DNA of 64,000 nt from Xiphydria camelus (Eukaryota; Arthropoda; Insecta; Hymenoptera; Xiphydriidae): assembly GCA_963678675.1 (NCBI GenBank), contig OY783201.1, positions 14,594,573-14,658,572 of the forward strand. Reading direction: 5' to 3'. The notes under the pieces are model-generated. The model searched no databases and was not told the DNA's origin. It was given only the letters and a program-made list of their open reading frames with translations. Within the stretch, counting starts at the first letter, position 1. Each line of letters opens with the position of its first letter. Shown in pieces: positions 1 through 12,100 of this stretch. The position numbers and the translations under genes are program-made.

Positions 1-860
1 TACATGAATTAATACCTACCTTCTGTCTCTTCAGCTGCTTCAGGCAGTGAGACTGGAAGTGGCTCATCTAGATCGCCTTCGTCTTCTGCATCATAACTAT
101 CGTCGATGTTGGAGCACGACCCTTCACATTGCTGACACAGTTTTGTGCAGAATAGTCCTGCACGCTTACACCCACACCGACCTTGGCAACCTGTCTTGCA
201 TTTGCAAGATATAAGCTGGAGAAGCCTCTCGGGAGCCGGAGGTTTCGGTGTGGTAATGGGAACCAACCCATTTTTTGTCCATTTCCAACCCCACTTTTCT
301 GGATCCAAGTAGTTTCCCATCCACTGCTGCACCTGATGAAAAACCCTGAAGGCGTGTTGTTGAGCAGCAGCTTCAGTGGGAGGTAAGGACGCTGTGTTTG
401 CTGATGCCTTGTAGGTTGATGTCAAGTATTGCTTGTACCTCAGTTTGTTGAGTGTTATGGTTGGGGGGGGGGGGGGGGGGTTGGATTAACGTTATAAAGG
501 GCAACCAGAAATTTGTCATTAGCAGCTGTTATTTCATTTGGATGAGCTGAAGGATTACTGAAGTTCGTAACATATGATTCCAGATCCGGATTTTTGGTAA
601 GGGTCTTGACAAATTTAATCTTGCCTTGGTTGAATAACGCGGACGTAGAGTCGCAACCACTCATTGCATGGAGAAAGAGCATGTGGTTGGCAACACTCTT
701 CTGAACTGCAGTTTCTGCTTGGTCGAAAGGAACCACGTTTCCGCCTTACAGCGCATCACGCAGCCACTTAATACCTTCGAATAAACGCTCGCAGTCACGC
801 TTCACTCTTTGCCTAAACATTTCTAATTGCCCACCAAAGTATTCATTCTTTCTTTTAATT
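1..860 (-). pseudogene. Degenerate CXC-domain repeat-family gene, probably transposon-derived
   Basis: The minus strand carries the C-terminal part of an arthropod multi-copy protein family of unknown function. From about 860 downward it reads as a segment containing CERLFEGIKWLRDAL, then an in-frame TAA near 747. The frame then reopens through a segment with HAMSGCDSTSALFNQGK (about 680-630). A run of G at 464-480 breaks the frame. The protein resumes at 425-9 with a cysteine-rich stretch (CKCKTGCQGRCGC, then FCTKLCQQC) of the tesmin/TSO1 CXC type and an acidic tail. The stop and the homopolymer make it a broken copy. Assignment to a transposon is inference from its repetitive family behaviour; no transposase catalytic residues are visible. 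Confidence 0.55.
464..480. repeat. Poly-G tract
   Basis: An uninterrupted run of about 17 G lies inside the CXC pseudogene and reads as a proline run on the minus strand. It separates two segments that otherwise read as one protein, so it is either a real expansion or an assembly artefact. Confidence 0.9.
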
Positions 861-959
861 ACACACTGCGATTCTACAGTAGACTCACCTGAGCGTGTAG
901 ACGTAAATGTCAGTTTTTTACGCAGTTTTTTGCAAGTTTCTAGAGAGAAATCATCGACT

Positions 960-1290
960 TTACTAATTTTAATTCATCATGGTCGATCTTCGCTAATGCA
1001 TACGTACGTTTCATCTAGCAATTTGCGAAGTAGCCGCACATGAGAAAACTTGTTTCTCTGCAGAAGCCAGGATCGAGACCATTTTGATCGTATTTTACGA
1101 TTAAGTTGTTTATTTCTTTGCTTCTTCCTTGGTAGGCAAATTGCAAAAACTGACCAGAGAAGAACTTCTTCCATGACTGCAACGCGTAAACTGAAAACTG
1201 TAAATGTCTATGTCCAAAACTGTTGTGTGTGGACGGCAATCAGAAAACTGTACGTTTTAGAACTGCACGGGTAAATCGTTGTAAAAACTG
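960..1290 (-). pseudogene. Harbinger-like transposase N-terminal fragment
   Basis: On the minus strand an open frame (1174-977) contains KIRSKWSRSWLLQRNKFSH followed by LLRKLLDETYV. This basic-aromatic pattern (W..SWL..RN, then a leucine-rich helix) resembles the segment just before the DDE_4 domain in PIF/Harbinger transposases. No catalytic domain follows and the frame ends after 65 residues, so it is at most a fragment. The family assignment rests on this short pattern only. Confidence 0.4.
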
Positions 1291-1299
1291 TGTGTGTAG

Positions 1300-1860
1300 A
1301 CCCCGCTTTAGGTCGGCCTGCAAACAATGGCGGTGCTGTCACGTTTTAGAGAGCTCTTTCCCGTGAAATAAAGTTTTTTGTTCATAACTTGTATATTTCT
1401 CGATTTGTAAGAGGTGGGACTGGGTGTTTTTGTAAAAGTACCAAAAAATCGTTTTTTTAGCGAGCTCTAGCGTCGTTACCGCTTGTTAAAAAATCAAAGA
1501 TGAGCAGTGCATTTTATAGGAAATTTTATTTACTTTAATTTTGTATAGAACACTCATCTTCAAAAAACGTACCGTTTTTGAGCTATAAGCAAAAAACTTA
1601 AAAAAGTGCTGAAAAATTCAGATTTTTTGCATTTTTGGCTGTGAAGCCGACCTCCTACAAGGCAGCAAACTATAAATTCGGATTCAGCAGCCCCAAAAAC
1701 ATATAAAACCGTCGAGAAAAAAACTTCCGCAATTTTGTTACCAAATCGGCAGTTTTAAACACGCATTTACTAGATTATGAGGCGTGTAATTCGGTTGGAC
1801 GTCGAAAAAAACCCGAATGATTGTTAACTCTCACTTCTGAACATTACTTACCATTTATTC
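1300..1860. other. Non-coding, no recognisable feature
   Basis: AT-rich sequence with A and T runs. I see no coding exon, RNA gene or clear inverted repeat here. Confidence 0.6.
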
Positions 1861-1867
1861 AAAGATT

Positions 1868-2175
1868 CACGATTTCGAGCTTAGACTTCGATCTCCCGAA
1901 TTGATAGCCATCGGGAGATCAGACGTTTCATACTTTTCGTAAGAACGCAGCGTAAGAACGAAAAGCGTCGTCTGATTTCCCGATGGCTGTCAATTCGGAA
2001 GATTATTTATGATTATTTCTCATCACTTCTACAAATTATTCACTACTAATTCAAAACTTTACGATTTTGAGGTTACACGAAACGCTTCGATCTCCCGAAT
2101 TGACAGCTATTAGAAGAGCAGTCGACACTTTTCGTTCTTATGCAGCGCACTCGTCTGAAGCCCACTCTAACTGTA
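1868..2175. mobile_element. Foldback repeat, relative of the 35151-35552 element
   Basis: Two arms facing a centre near 1945 pair over about 60 bp (TCGATCTCCCGAATTGATAG near 1890 with its complement near 2000). A second copy of the arm begins near 2088. The words GAGGTTA, CTCCCGAATTGACAG, TTTTCG and the end TCTGAAGCC.ACTCTAACT recur in the element at 35151-35552, so both belong to one family. This copy looks rearranged and lacks clean termini. Confidence 0.6.
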
Positions 2176-2528
2176 CCATAAATACTGCCGAAGTCAAGAA
2201 TTCAGGTCGCAGCTCACCTGCGCGGTTGCCCATAGGACATGCGTATAGTCGAACATCGTCACTTTTTGCTGCGCAAGGAAAAGTCGTAAGTCACATCGAC
2301 CACAATAAGAACTTAGATATTTCCTCGCATAGCGACAAAAAGTTATCTTTTCTCAATGACACTGAAAAGATACATACTTTTTTCTAGTACCAGTCGATAT
2401 ATTCGAACAATTTATTACTGGGTAATTTGAAAAATACTGATACTCAAATTTCTTGCACTAGATTTATAGTATTTCTTTAAGTAAAATCCGTAATCGTTTA
2501 TAAAGACTATTCTCTTCTAATTCTTCAG

Positions 2529-5500
2529 CTAGCTGGAATGAATGATGATGATGATCTTGTACTGCTGCCTTATTTGAAGGCTAAGATTCAAACTCTACGT
2601 GGTAGATGTTACCTTGAGAGTGGTTTAGTGACTGAAGCTTCTGATTTTCTGTACAACGCCGTAAAGAGCCTGGGCTATAGCTTTCCTAAAAGCGCTGCGA
2701 TAGCCAGAATGAAGTCCATACTCCTTCTGAGACAACAAATATTGATGCTGAGGTGTCTCAGACAGTTCAAAGTTGGTATTGCCGAAGGTGACGCTGCGGA
2801 TTATAGCGACCAGTTGGCAAATTGTTTGGGACAGATGTTTATTGTTTTTCGAGTAAGCAAGATCATTCTACCGCTATTTTATTTCATTAAAAAGTACTCA
2901 GGTTATAATTTATACGTCAACACGATTACGACGACACTCTGATATATTTAATTGCATGTAGTTAAAATTTTTATTTCTACACTTTCGACAATTTACCCGC
3001 TTCCTAGGATTACAGTACGTTATCGTTGAAAATAACTTTCAATCATATACTGGGTGTTCTCAAACCTCAGACCCAGAGGAAAGCCCCATGTTCATTAAAA
3101 AATTACGGACATAGTGCAATTGATTTTATTGAAATTCGTTAGGAATATCCGGAGAAATTAATTATTAAAAAGTGATTAATATTTTGAACTTATTCGACAT
3201 TGATGACGTCATATCAAGGCTCATGAAGATGTTTATAATAACGATAGCAAGTGCGATTATCTTCTTGATATGACGTCATCAAAGCCGAATAAATTCAAAA
3301 TATTAATTACTTATTAATAATTAATTTCTTCGTAAATTCATAACGGATTTCAATAAAATCAATTGTATTATGCCGTAATTTTTTAATGAACCTAGGGTTT
3401 TCCTCTGGGTCAGAGGTTTGAGAACACCCCGTATAAAACCGTGTCTGATCACTAGCATATGTAGGATTCCTGATATCTTATTCACGACTTGAACTTGTCT
3501 ACAATTTTTATTTTCTACACAGAAAGAATATTATTACAAAAAAAATCTATTTATTGTAAGGCTAAAATATTTCAAGTATTCTTTATCAGGCTCAAATTTC
3601 TTAGCAAATTTAAACACATCAACTTTTCTTAAAATTTCTGAGACAAAACTTTATAATTTTGTAGAAAAATAAACCTTCTGTGCTCAGAATTTCTTTGAAA
3701 CTGTGCATATTTTTCTGAAGAGGATAAATACTTTTCCTAAATGTCTCGTTATTTCCGAGACACAAGTTCAAATTAAAATGTTGTACCTCTGAAAAATTAT
3801 TAGCCTGGGTTCTAAGAAATTTTAAGATATACATATTTCCACCAAGGTGTGCGTACTACACATTTATGTATAATAATTTTAATATTTATTCTAATTATTG
3901 CATAATGGCAATATGGCCCTTTTTCATTAGTCTAATATCGCATAGCAATCATTTGAAAAATATTCGTTCCATGTGGGTTATACAATATTTCCGAGACTCG
4001 AAGGGGTTTTAATAAAAGCAACTTTTCAGGCGAGAGGACTCCACGAACATGCTCGCTTAGCGGCAATCTGGCAACTGAACTCGGCTCTAGAATCTAACAA
4101 AGACTTCTTCGCGCTATGTACAGCCTATGCGAATATGGTGATTGTAGCACACAACCATAATTACAAGTACGTCACAAACTTACTCCTTTAATTTTGATTA
4201 AAAAATACTGATTATTTTCTTAACGAATATTCGTCTTCTCTTTTCAAGTTATTGCCGTAATTTTTCCGATTAAAACTTTCTTGATCCTAGAGAATGTGAC
4301 CATATTTTAACGAGCCTTATTACACTTTTGGTAAATATATGCGTAGCGGAAAAAAATTTGAGTAGAAACCATATTACAACAATATCTACTGTCAATTTAT
4401 AACTAAAAATCTATATGTAATTCATTTGGACACGAATATCTTTTCATAGTAGTCAGTATTATATCTAAATGATGGATATATGTGTGTGTGGACAGAGAAT
4501 AAAATACGATTTGTGTTTACTACCATATTATTTATTTACAAAATTATTTTCGATTCAACTATTAGACAGTATTCGACGAGAAACAGTATCAATACGGATA
4601 CAAAATTACATTGCGGAGGAATAATATTAGAATCCCCGTAGAGCTTTGTATCATTGCGCTCGTAAAATCAAGTAGCAAAATTCATAGAAAAGGCCAAATT
4701 GTCACGATTTCTGAATACCTTTTGTATAGATAAATTTATGAGAATTTATTATTTAATGATTATTAAATGAGTATTAAAACTTTGACGAGTTATTATCGAT
4801 TAACCATTATAATTCTGAAAAATTCCCTTAATAAAATGATAAATATCGAATCAAAATGCAGTCCTCGACTGTATATATTTAAGATGACCGTTAGAAAAAT
4901 TCACGACGATAACTTGAAAACAAAAACGAAATATCTGCTGCTAAAAAAAATAATCAAAGACACGTTTTAACGACGCTCAGAAACTGGTCGTTCGTATTTT
5001 TATCGAGACTGCAATGTGGCCTCGATATTTAAAGGAATATCATCCCATGGTTGGAGTTTGACGCGATAAATATCTGCTATCGCAAGAAAAATGCAGTCGA
5101 GCTGCAGGAGTTGAAAGCAGTGGCTGAGCTGTATTCGAAAGTTTTCTTTTCGCGTGCCATCAGAGGGATGACCGCAAAAGCGAGCAGCTTAGGATTCGTT
5201 ACAGTCAAACTTTGCCAAACCCTTCACGCTGTCACTTTGAAACTTACGATATTACCGCGACTGATTTACCTGCTGATGGTGGAATGTCGACACGACGAAG
5301 TAATCTCCATGCTGCAGGAACTAGGTATCATCTTCATTTTCAATCCAACACGACGAAAGATAAAATCGAACGAAAATGGCATCGACTCATCTTTTCTGGG
5401 GCAACGTAAGATTTTATTTCGAAGGACGACACCGACAAATCTGGGCGTACTTGGTACTACGCTCTTAATATTGATCTACAACTAGAAACAGGCCTCAGTG

Positions 5501-6163
5501 CGATGCCATTTCGCAAATGCGAGCGCTACTTTCAAGAGGAGAGTGACACATTTGTAAACCTAAGAGATTCCGAAGCTGAAGAGCGATACTTCACTTGCAT
5601 GTGGCTCTGGTATATTCGATCAAACGTTTACAACCCTCTTGCACTCATACTTTTTAAATCGATTTTTAATCATTAATCAAAAGTCATTTTTAAATCGAAA
5701 TGCGCGATTTGATGAATTTCAAGGTGCGTTAGAACGGATGACTGGGAGTCTGCTACTGTGTGGAAAAGCAAAATGACCGATGTTCAAAATGTCGCGATGG
5801 AACCTTCTCTGGCAGCTTGCATTACCGCTATGAAGAGACTTGAAGGCCTTCTAATATACTATGGTAAGGCGTTAAATACAGAACATGTTATTAGTGGCAT
5901 ATTTAGTGTAATTCTGCAGGAAAAAGTAAGCCCAGAACGTGGAAATTATATTTGCCGACGGCCTGACGCAATTAAATATTTAATCGCATTTTATAAAGCC
6001 TCCTAAATATTAAAAATAGTTTACAAATTTTAAAAGGTTGTATAAGGAGCAGTTAAGTATTTCATTTTAGATCCATTGTTCAATAAATGTCAACGATTAG
6101 GGGAAAGTGGTGCCGGTTGAAACAAAAAAGTTATTTGCGGATAACTATTATAGTTTATTATAA

Positions 6164-6199
<36 letters not shown>

Positions 6200-9100
6200 C
6201 GTAATTTAACATAAAGAGAGAGAGCGAGAGAGGTTGTTTTCTGTCTTTGATTAGATTATAATGAACATCAGGAAGAACAACAAATTATGAAAGATACTTT
6301 CTATCATGAGAGCCTCGACAGAGGCTTGGCGTCAAGAACTAAAGCGAAGCGCCCATCCGACGGTGAGACTCGAGAGGCTACATAATCTTGAAATGAACGG
6401 TTTAGTCTTTATCGAGAATTTAACGAGTGCATGCGCTCTGCGTGTGAGAGTTTTTCTTAAGGGGGGGTTTAACGGGTGGAAAAAACTCTATTTTTACGAA
6501 TTTTGTTTAGAGCTATTGTTGAAGTAGATATATTCTAAAGTTTCGCATATTACAAAGCATCATTCGAACAACATTTTGTAATTTTTTTGTAGAAAAATAT
6601 TGAGAAATAAGCCGGTGATGAAGCATTTTCGAGGACGCCTTTTAGAAAAGATGACTTGCGGTGGGCACTATATTTCAGCGTAGAATAATCTGACATCAAA
6701 AAATCAAAACAATTTAGTTAAAACAGATGTTTTTGTAGACCCCAACGGTTATTTAAAACTTTTTTTTCCATTCTTAAATTTTTGGTGGTTGTTTGAAGTC
6801 AAAATTGCGATTTTTCACGAAAAAATCCGCCATTTTGTTGCTGTAAAACCCCCTTAATGTACAAAACAAAAAAAGCATCGTTGGAGTGTGATATTTTATA
6901 TGTAAAAAGTGTGTACAAAATTTGAAAAGAATCGGTGCAGTAGTTTCTAAATGACGATGTCTACAGGCTTTTAAAACTTGGTTTCGAGAAAAAAAGCGTT
7001 TATAAGCGCCGAGTTCTTGCCGATCCGCAGTATTAGAGGAGGGGAGACTTAAAGGTCTATGACTGAGCGTTTTGCTCCGATTGACTTGAAATTTTAACAC
7101 ATTTTTAAAATGTTTTACTATAAGAAAAGGCAATAAAAAAAATTTATTTTTGGAAAGTGTTAGTCCCTCCCCCCTCCCCCCTCCCCCCTCCCCCTAACGT
7201 GCAACCAATAGTGTCAAATATGAGTCGCGGAAAGAAGCTCGTTGAACTAGCACTCCTGAAGGCAGACCAGGATAAAAATAGAGGTATATATATATAGGCA
7301 AGAATTTTTGTAGTTTATATGTAAGCTTTTAGTAAGTATGCATGTGCTGGGTGTCCTAGAATAATAATCCCAACCTACATTTTCAGTCATTTTGCAAAAA
7401 AATGTCTTTTCGCTGAAAAACAAAATAGCAACCTACTTATTGCATTTTACTGCAAGTTGTACCAAATAATATGATTTATTCCAGACACAGAAGAGGCTAG
7501 ACCTGATCTTGAAGATCAAGGTGCTAGAGTCGACGAACGTGAAAGTGAAGCAGAAAGTGAACACAGTTCTCATCACACTGAAACAGATCAATCTGGTTCA
7601 GACAATGAACCAACGTCGGACAATAGAATTTTTTTTTAGAAATATTCCTGTTTTTCGTGGAAAAGATAAAGTTGCGGAATGGTTCAAACATACTCAATAT
7701 AAAAACACGAGTCAGTGTCTTTGTCTAGTTTTTTGTCGGTGACTTAACGTCTGGTAAAAATATAGAACAATGCATATATTTCAGTTTTTCGTAAATTGAT
7801 GTTGCTAATCAATGTTATAATTGACTCTGCGTTAAAACCGATACCACTCTCCCTTATATTTGAAAATGCATTCAAGCCTCTTCATCGCCATTGAAATGAT
7901 TAATGATACCTATATAAAAAACCCCAGGAGAGGAAATTTTGTTTTCAATCAACATTCTTTGGAAACACTTAGGTATGACCATATTTTTCGCAAACAGAAA
8001 AGTTTTATTAAAACCTACGGTATTTCTTATTTCCCGATTTTTAATTTAAAAGTAAATCTTTTTCAGAATTACATGTACATACGTATTTATCAAAGGATCA
8101 TGTCTAATAATGAAATGAATAACTGTTGTTAATTCAATTCATAATTACTAGCTATACCTGTGAATCTGATATATAGTGCACAAGGTGGAAAATCGAAATG
8201 TCAAAGTCATCGTGGCGACTCTAGCAGAGATACACAATCAATTCCGCTTGACAAAAAAATACCAGAAGATGGTTGCCATAATCAGACCGAGGTAATGCCC
8301 CTACATTTTTATAGTTTAACTGATTTTACCAAATAAAAACAGGAAAAATATGCATAAGTATGTATATTGATATTACTCTGAAAAATCAGTACAATTCAAT
8401 TTCTAGCACGACTTATGTATTCTGCTAACATACTGAAAGATAATGAAAGTACATGCAATGTATTTATTTCATTCCGGTATCTCTATATCATATATGAGGC
8501 TAAACTTACTCTCCAGGAAAGAAACTTCAATCACTATTATCTCAATATCTATGAGCTTTTGGTTCATATTTATACAATACTTTCTTGATTATGACATTGT
8601 TATCTGTAATAAAGTCTTATATTAATGTAGGCCAAAATTTCATAAATAATGAGATAATAGTGATTGAAGTTTCTTTCCTTGCGAGTAGGCATATATTTCT
8701 CGAAGCCATTTTGCTTGTGCGTCAATCACTTCGCGGAAATAATTTAATGGTAATGTCTCCCAAAGTATAGCAGTGACAAGATATACGTGCATTATGTAAA
8801 AAATCATTATATTTATCCTTCATTTTACAACACGTATATCAATCAGTTATTTATTTAGTAAAATAGAGATTGCTATACTGTATACCTTAGTGAAAAAAAC
8901 TATTGAGTAGCCAATAGTTTTCAATAATAATAATAGTTCTCAATAGTTACTATTGAAATTCAAAAAGTTCCCATCAATGGTTCCTAACGGTAAACCAATA
9001 ATGACTAACTGAATACTCCATGGTACTATTGGGTATTCAATATATATATATTGAAGATAAAAAATTCTCGTCAATTGTTCTTAATAGTCATGTAAAAGTT

Positions 9101-12100
9101 ACCATTGAATACTCCGTTGTACTATTGGCTATTCAATAGTTACCATTGAAATTCAAAAGCTCCCTTCAATATGAAAAGGCTGAAAGACTATCTTTAAAAT
9201 TTGAAACTTGCTTTTCATTTGTTCTCATCATTCAATTAATTTTCTTAAACAGATGGATGGAGATATTTCTAGGAGAAGCGAAATATAATTGAATTTTAAA
9301 ACTCTAGGTGCTCGTATGCAACGCGTGGAAACTTCTAGTTTATATATATTTATTTCAATTTTGTCGATATAACAATAAAATACGTAACGAGATCAAAAAC
9401 TGGGTAGGAGTCAGAAACTTGGTGCTTTACATCTCATCGTTCGAGCAACATTAACTTATTTATCGATGAATTTCAAATTCCCAAAAGTAGGTAGGCTAGG
9501 AAAGTTCTGCCTCATCCACGTCACCAAAAATGGCTAGAAATTTGAATTTCGCATACGTCGAAGCGGGGGATTTGAATTCGCGCAGTAGAGCTCTGCCATT
9601 GGTCTGACCCCCACCCCCCGACCTCCACCATTGGTGGAACCCACACTCCTCAAAGCCCCCGCCACGACGCATGCGAAATTCGAATTTCCCGCCATTTTTG
9701 ATCAGGCGAATGAGGCAGAACTCTCCTAGCCTACCTACTTCCAAATTTAATCGAAATTGAAATACATTGGCAAAGTAATCCTCCTTTTATATATCTCAAT
9801 GTAATTAAATATTTATCCCTTCGTTTGAAGTTGTACCATTTAATTGAGTCAACGATATTTCCATCTTTATGCAATAATACTAATTATAATGTCGGATTGC
9901 AGATACATGTTAATGAGAGCATACTACTACATGATACGCTTTTGTACGCAAACTGCTTTTAAGTTTCTGGAATATGCTAAAATGATCGCCCTGAGTACGG
10001 ATAATAAAATGGACCATGAGTGGGCTGATCACTGCAAGAAGGTAAGATTCGTGAAAAGATAACCATTGCCACTCTCAAAGGCATAAGCTCCTCATTTTAA
10101 TTAAAAGCCATTCGGAAATATGATGCATAGATTTACGAGGGATGTCCAGAAAATAAGCTCCGTTTATTTTCTAAAATCGAGTTTTTATTTTTAAAAAAAT
10201 GAAATTTACAGGAATTGTACTTCAATATATGATTACTTTTCTATGCAATCCCCAGCGATCTCAATACATTTTGTATACCTGGAAACGAGGCTTTGAAATT
10301 CCCTCTTTATAGAAGCTTCCCGCCACCTCTTGTACCCTGTTCTTAACTGCTTCCTTGACCTCGTCGTTAGAGCTGAAGCGATTTACCGCCGATTCCTCCT
10401 TTAATTTAGTGAATGGTAGTTAGAATGGGTTAAATCAGGGATGTAGGGTGGATGGGTCAGGATATCCCATCCAAACCGCTCCACGACAACGCTCGGCCTC
10501 ATGTCGCTCGTACCACCACTCAGCTTCTTGAGCAGCTTGGATGGGATATTTTGACCCACCCACCTTACAATACTGATTTAGTTCCTTCTGACTGCCATTT
10601 ATTATTTTGTATATATCGGGTGATTCTTTAATATTGCGACAAACTTCAAGGACGTATTCCTTGGATGTGAAAATAAGAAAAAAAGTTCCTATGAACATGG
10701 ATCCGGAAACGCTGAGTTTCGGAGAAACAGGGTATTCATTTTTATACAAATTTTCTATACTAGTAATAGGAAGTATATTTTTGCAGAGCTTCCATTTTAT
10801 TTATTTTTTGTAATAGGATCTTCTTAGGAGTATTAAATATCATTTCAGAAGGGATGCTTCATTCTTTTTTTGATAAGGCATTTAAAAATGCAATTCCGAA
10901 ACTCAGCGTTTATACCTATGTGTATAAAATATGGCTTCAACTTAGTTATATATAATTATATATCACCATATCTGATCAGATATACATATGAGCCGTTGAA
11001 AGCCAGAATGGTCTAACAATAAGTCACATTTCATGTAAGCTGAGATTATTTGACTGAAAAGTTAAGTACAATTTGAAAAATCTGTCTAGATGATACAAGC
11101 AGATATTCTAAATCATAAATATCTGTTTTGTATCATCTAGACAGATTTTTCAAATTGTACTTAACTTTGCAGTCAAATAATCTCAGCTTACGCGAAATGT
11201 AACTTTTAGAGCATTCTGGCTTTCAACGGCTCATATGCTCATATGTAATCAGATATGGACTTATATCTGATGAGATGTAGCATCAGATCAGGTATACATG
11301 ATTATATATGACCATATCTGATCATATATGAGTCTATATCTAATCAGATGTAAACCAATATATAACTAGATATGGTTATTTGTAACTACATATCTGTACC
11401 TCAGAGCCAAACTATGTTAAGTCCATTTTTGCCAAAAATGGGTTTTATATGTTAAGTTATACTAAACATTCCATAAAGTATTTTAAACTCAATTATCTTA
11501 AAACTACAATTTTGAACTTAAGATAGTTCGGCTCTGAGGTACAGATATGTAATTATATCTAATTATTATATATATATGATCATATCTGATTATAAATGCT
11601 TTTTTTTCGGGTTAGTGCGAACCTCTATAGAAGTTCATGATTAAGACAAAATCTTAAATATTTTTTGTATATTTGAATTATATTATTGCAGCATTTCAAT
11701 TGTTTCATCAAATCTCGAAATCAAAAAGTTAGGGAATTTTATGAGTGGAATTGAGTGGCCACCCTGATTGAATGTAATACATCGTCATTCATCTCTCAGT
11801 TTTTTATTAGTGGGTATTCGGAATTGCTGTGTCAATGGCATATCAAGTTTCCGTAGGACTTCTGTGAGATTTTTACTATGAAAGTCTATAATATTTTTTG
11901 AATAGGGTTACCTATCAATTGAATTTAGAATACGGATATATTTTAAGTACATTTCGTAATAGAGAAGACATTTCAGCAACTTTTTTAGTGTCCAATTAGC
12001 TTATAAATGACTAGATTGATTTTCACCGAAAAAAACATTGTTATAGAAGTGAGTTTTAATTTTATCCTAAGATTTCATTTCGTCGCAATAAAACTCATAG

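Larger units (their letters stand above)
10928..11612. repeat. Word array, word around TGATCATATATGATCA, with nested elements
   Basis: Degenerate copies of a near-palindromic word appear on both strands: ATATCTGATCAGATAT, ATATCTGATGAG, ATATGACCATATCTGATC, ATATCTAATCAGATG, TATGATCATATCTGATTAT. The right end is TTTTTTTTCGGGTTAG. A foldback element (10989-11238) and a small MITE (11397-11542) are inserted in it. Two other loci use the same word (49020-49340 and 55684-55830). Confidence 0.75.

Noticed and set aside
2067..2387. 106-codon open frame upstream of the ADCY10-like exons
   Set aside because: Its first part lies in a foldback repeat related to 35151-35552, and it has no splice-compatible link to the gene.
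6306..6443. Candidate ADCY10-like exon reading EAWRQELKRSAHPTVRLERL
   Set aside because: Phases could fit with a weak donor, but the exon at 8177-8291 joins the neighbours directly and gives the more continuous protein. Kept out of the gene model.
6774..7133. 119-codon minus-strand open frame
   Set aside because: It lies entirely in the piggyBac-type MITE, and the inverted copy at 51060-51795 does not preserve the frame.
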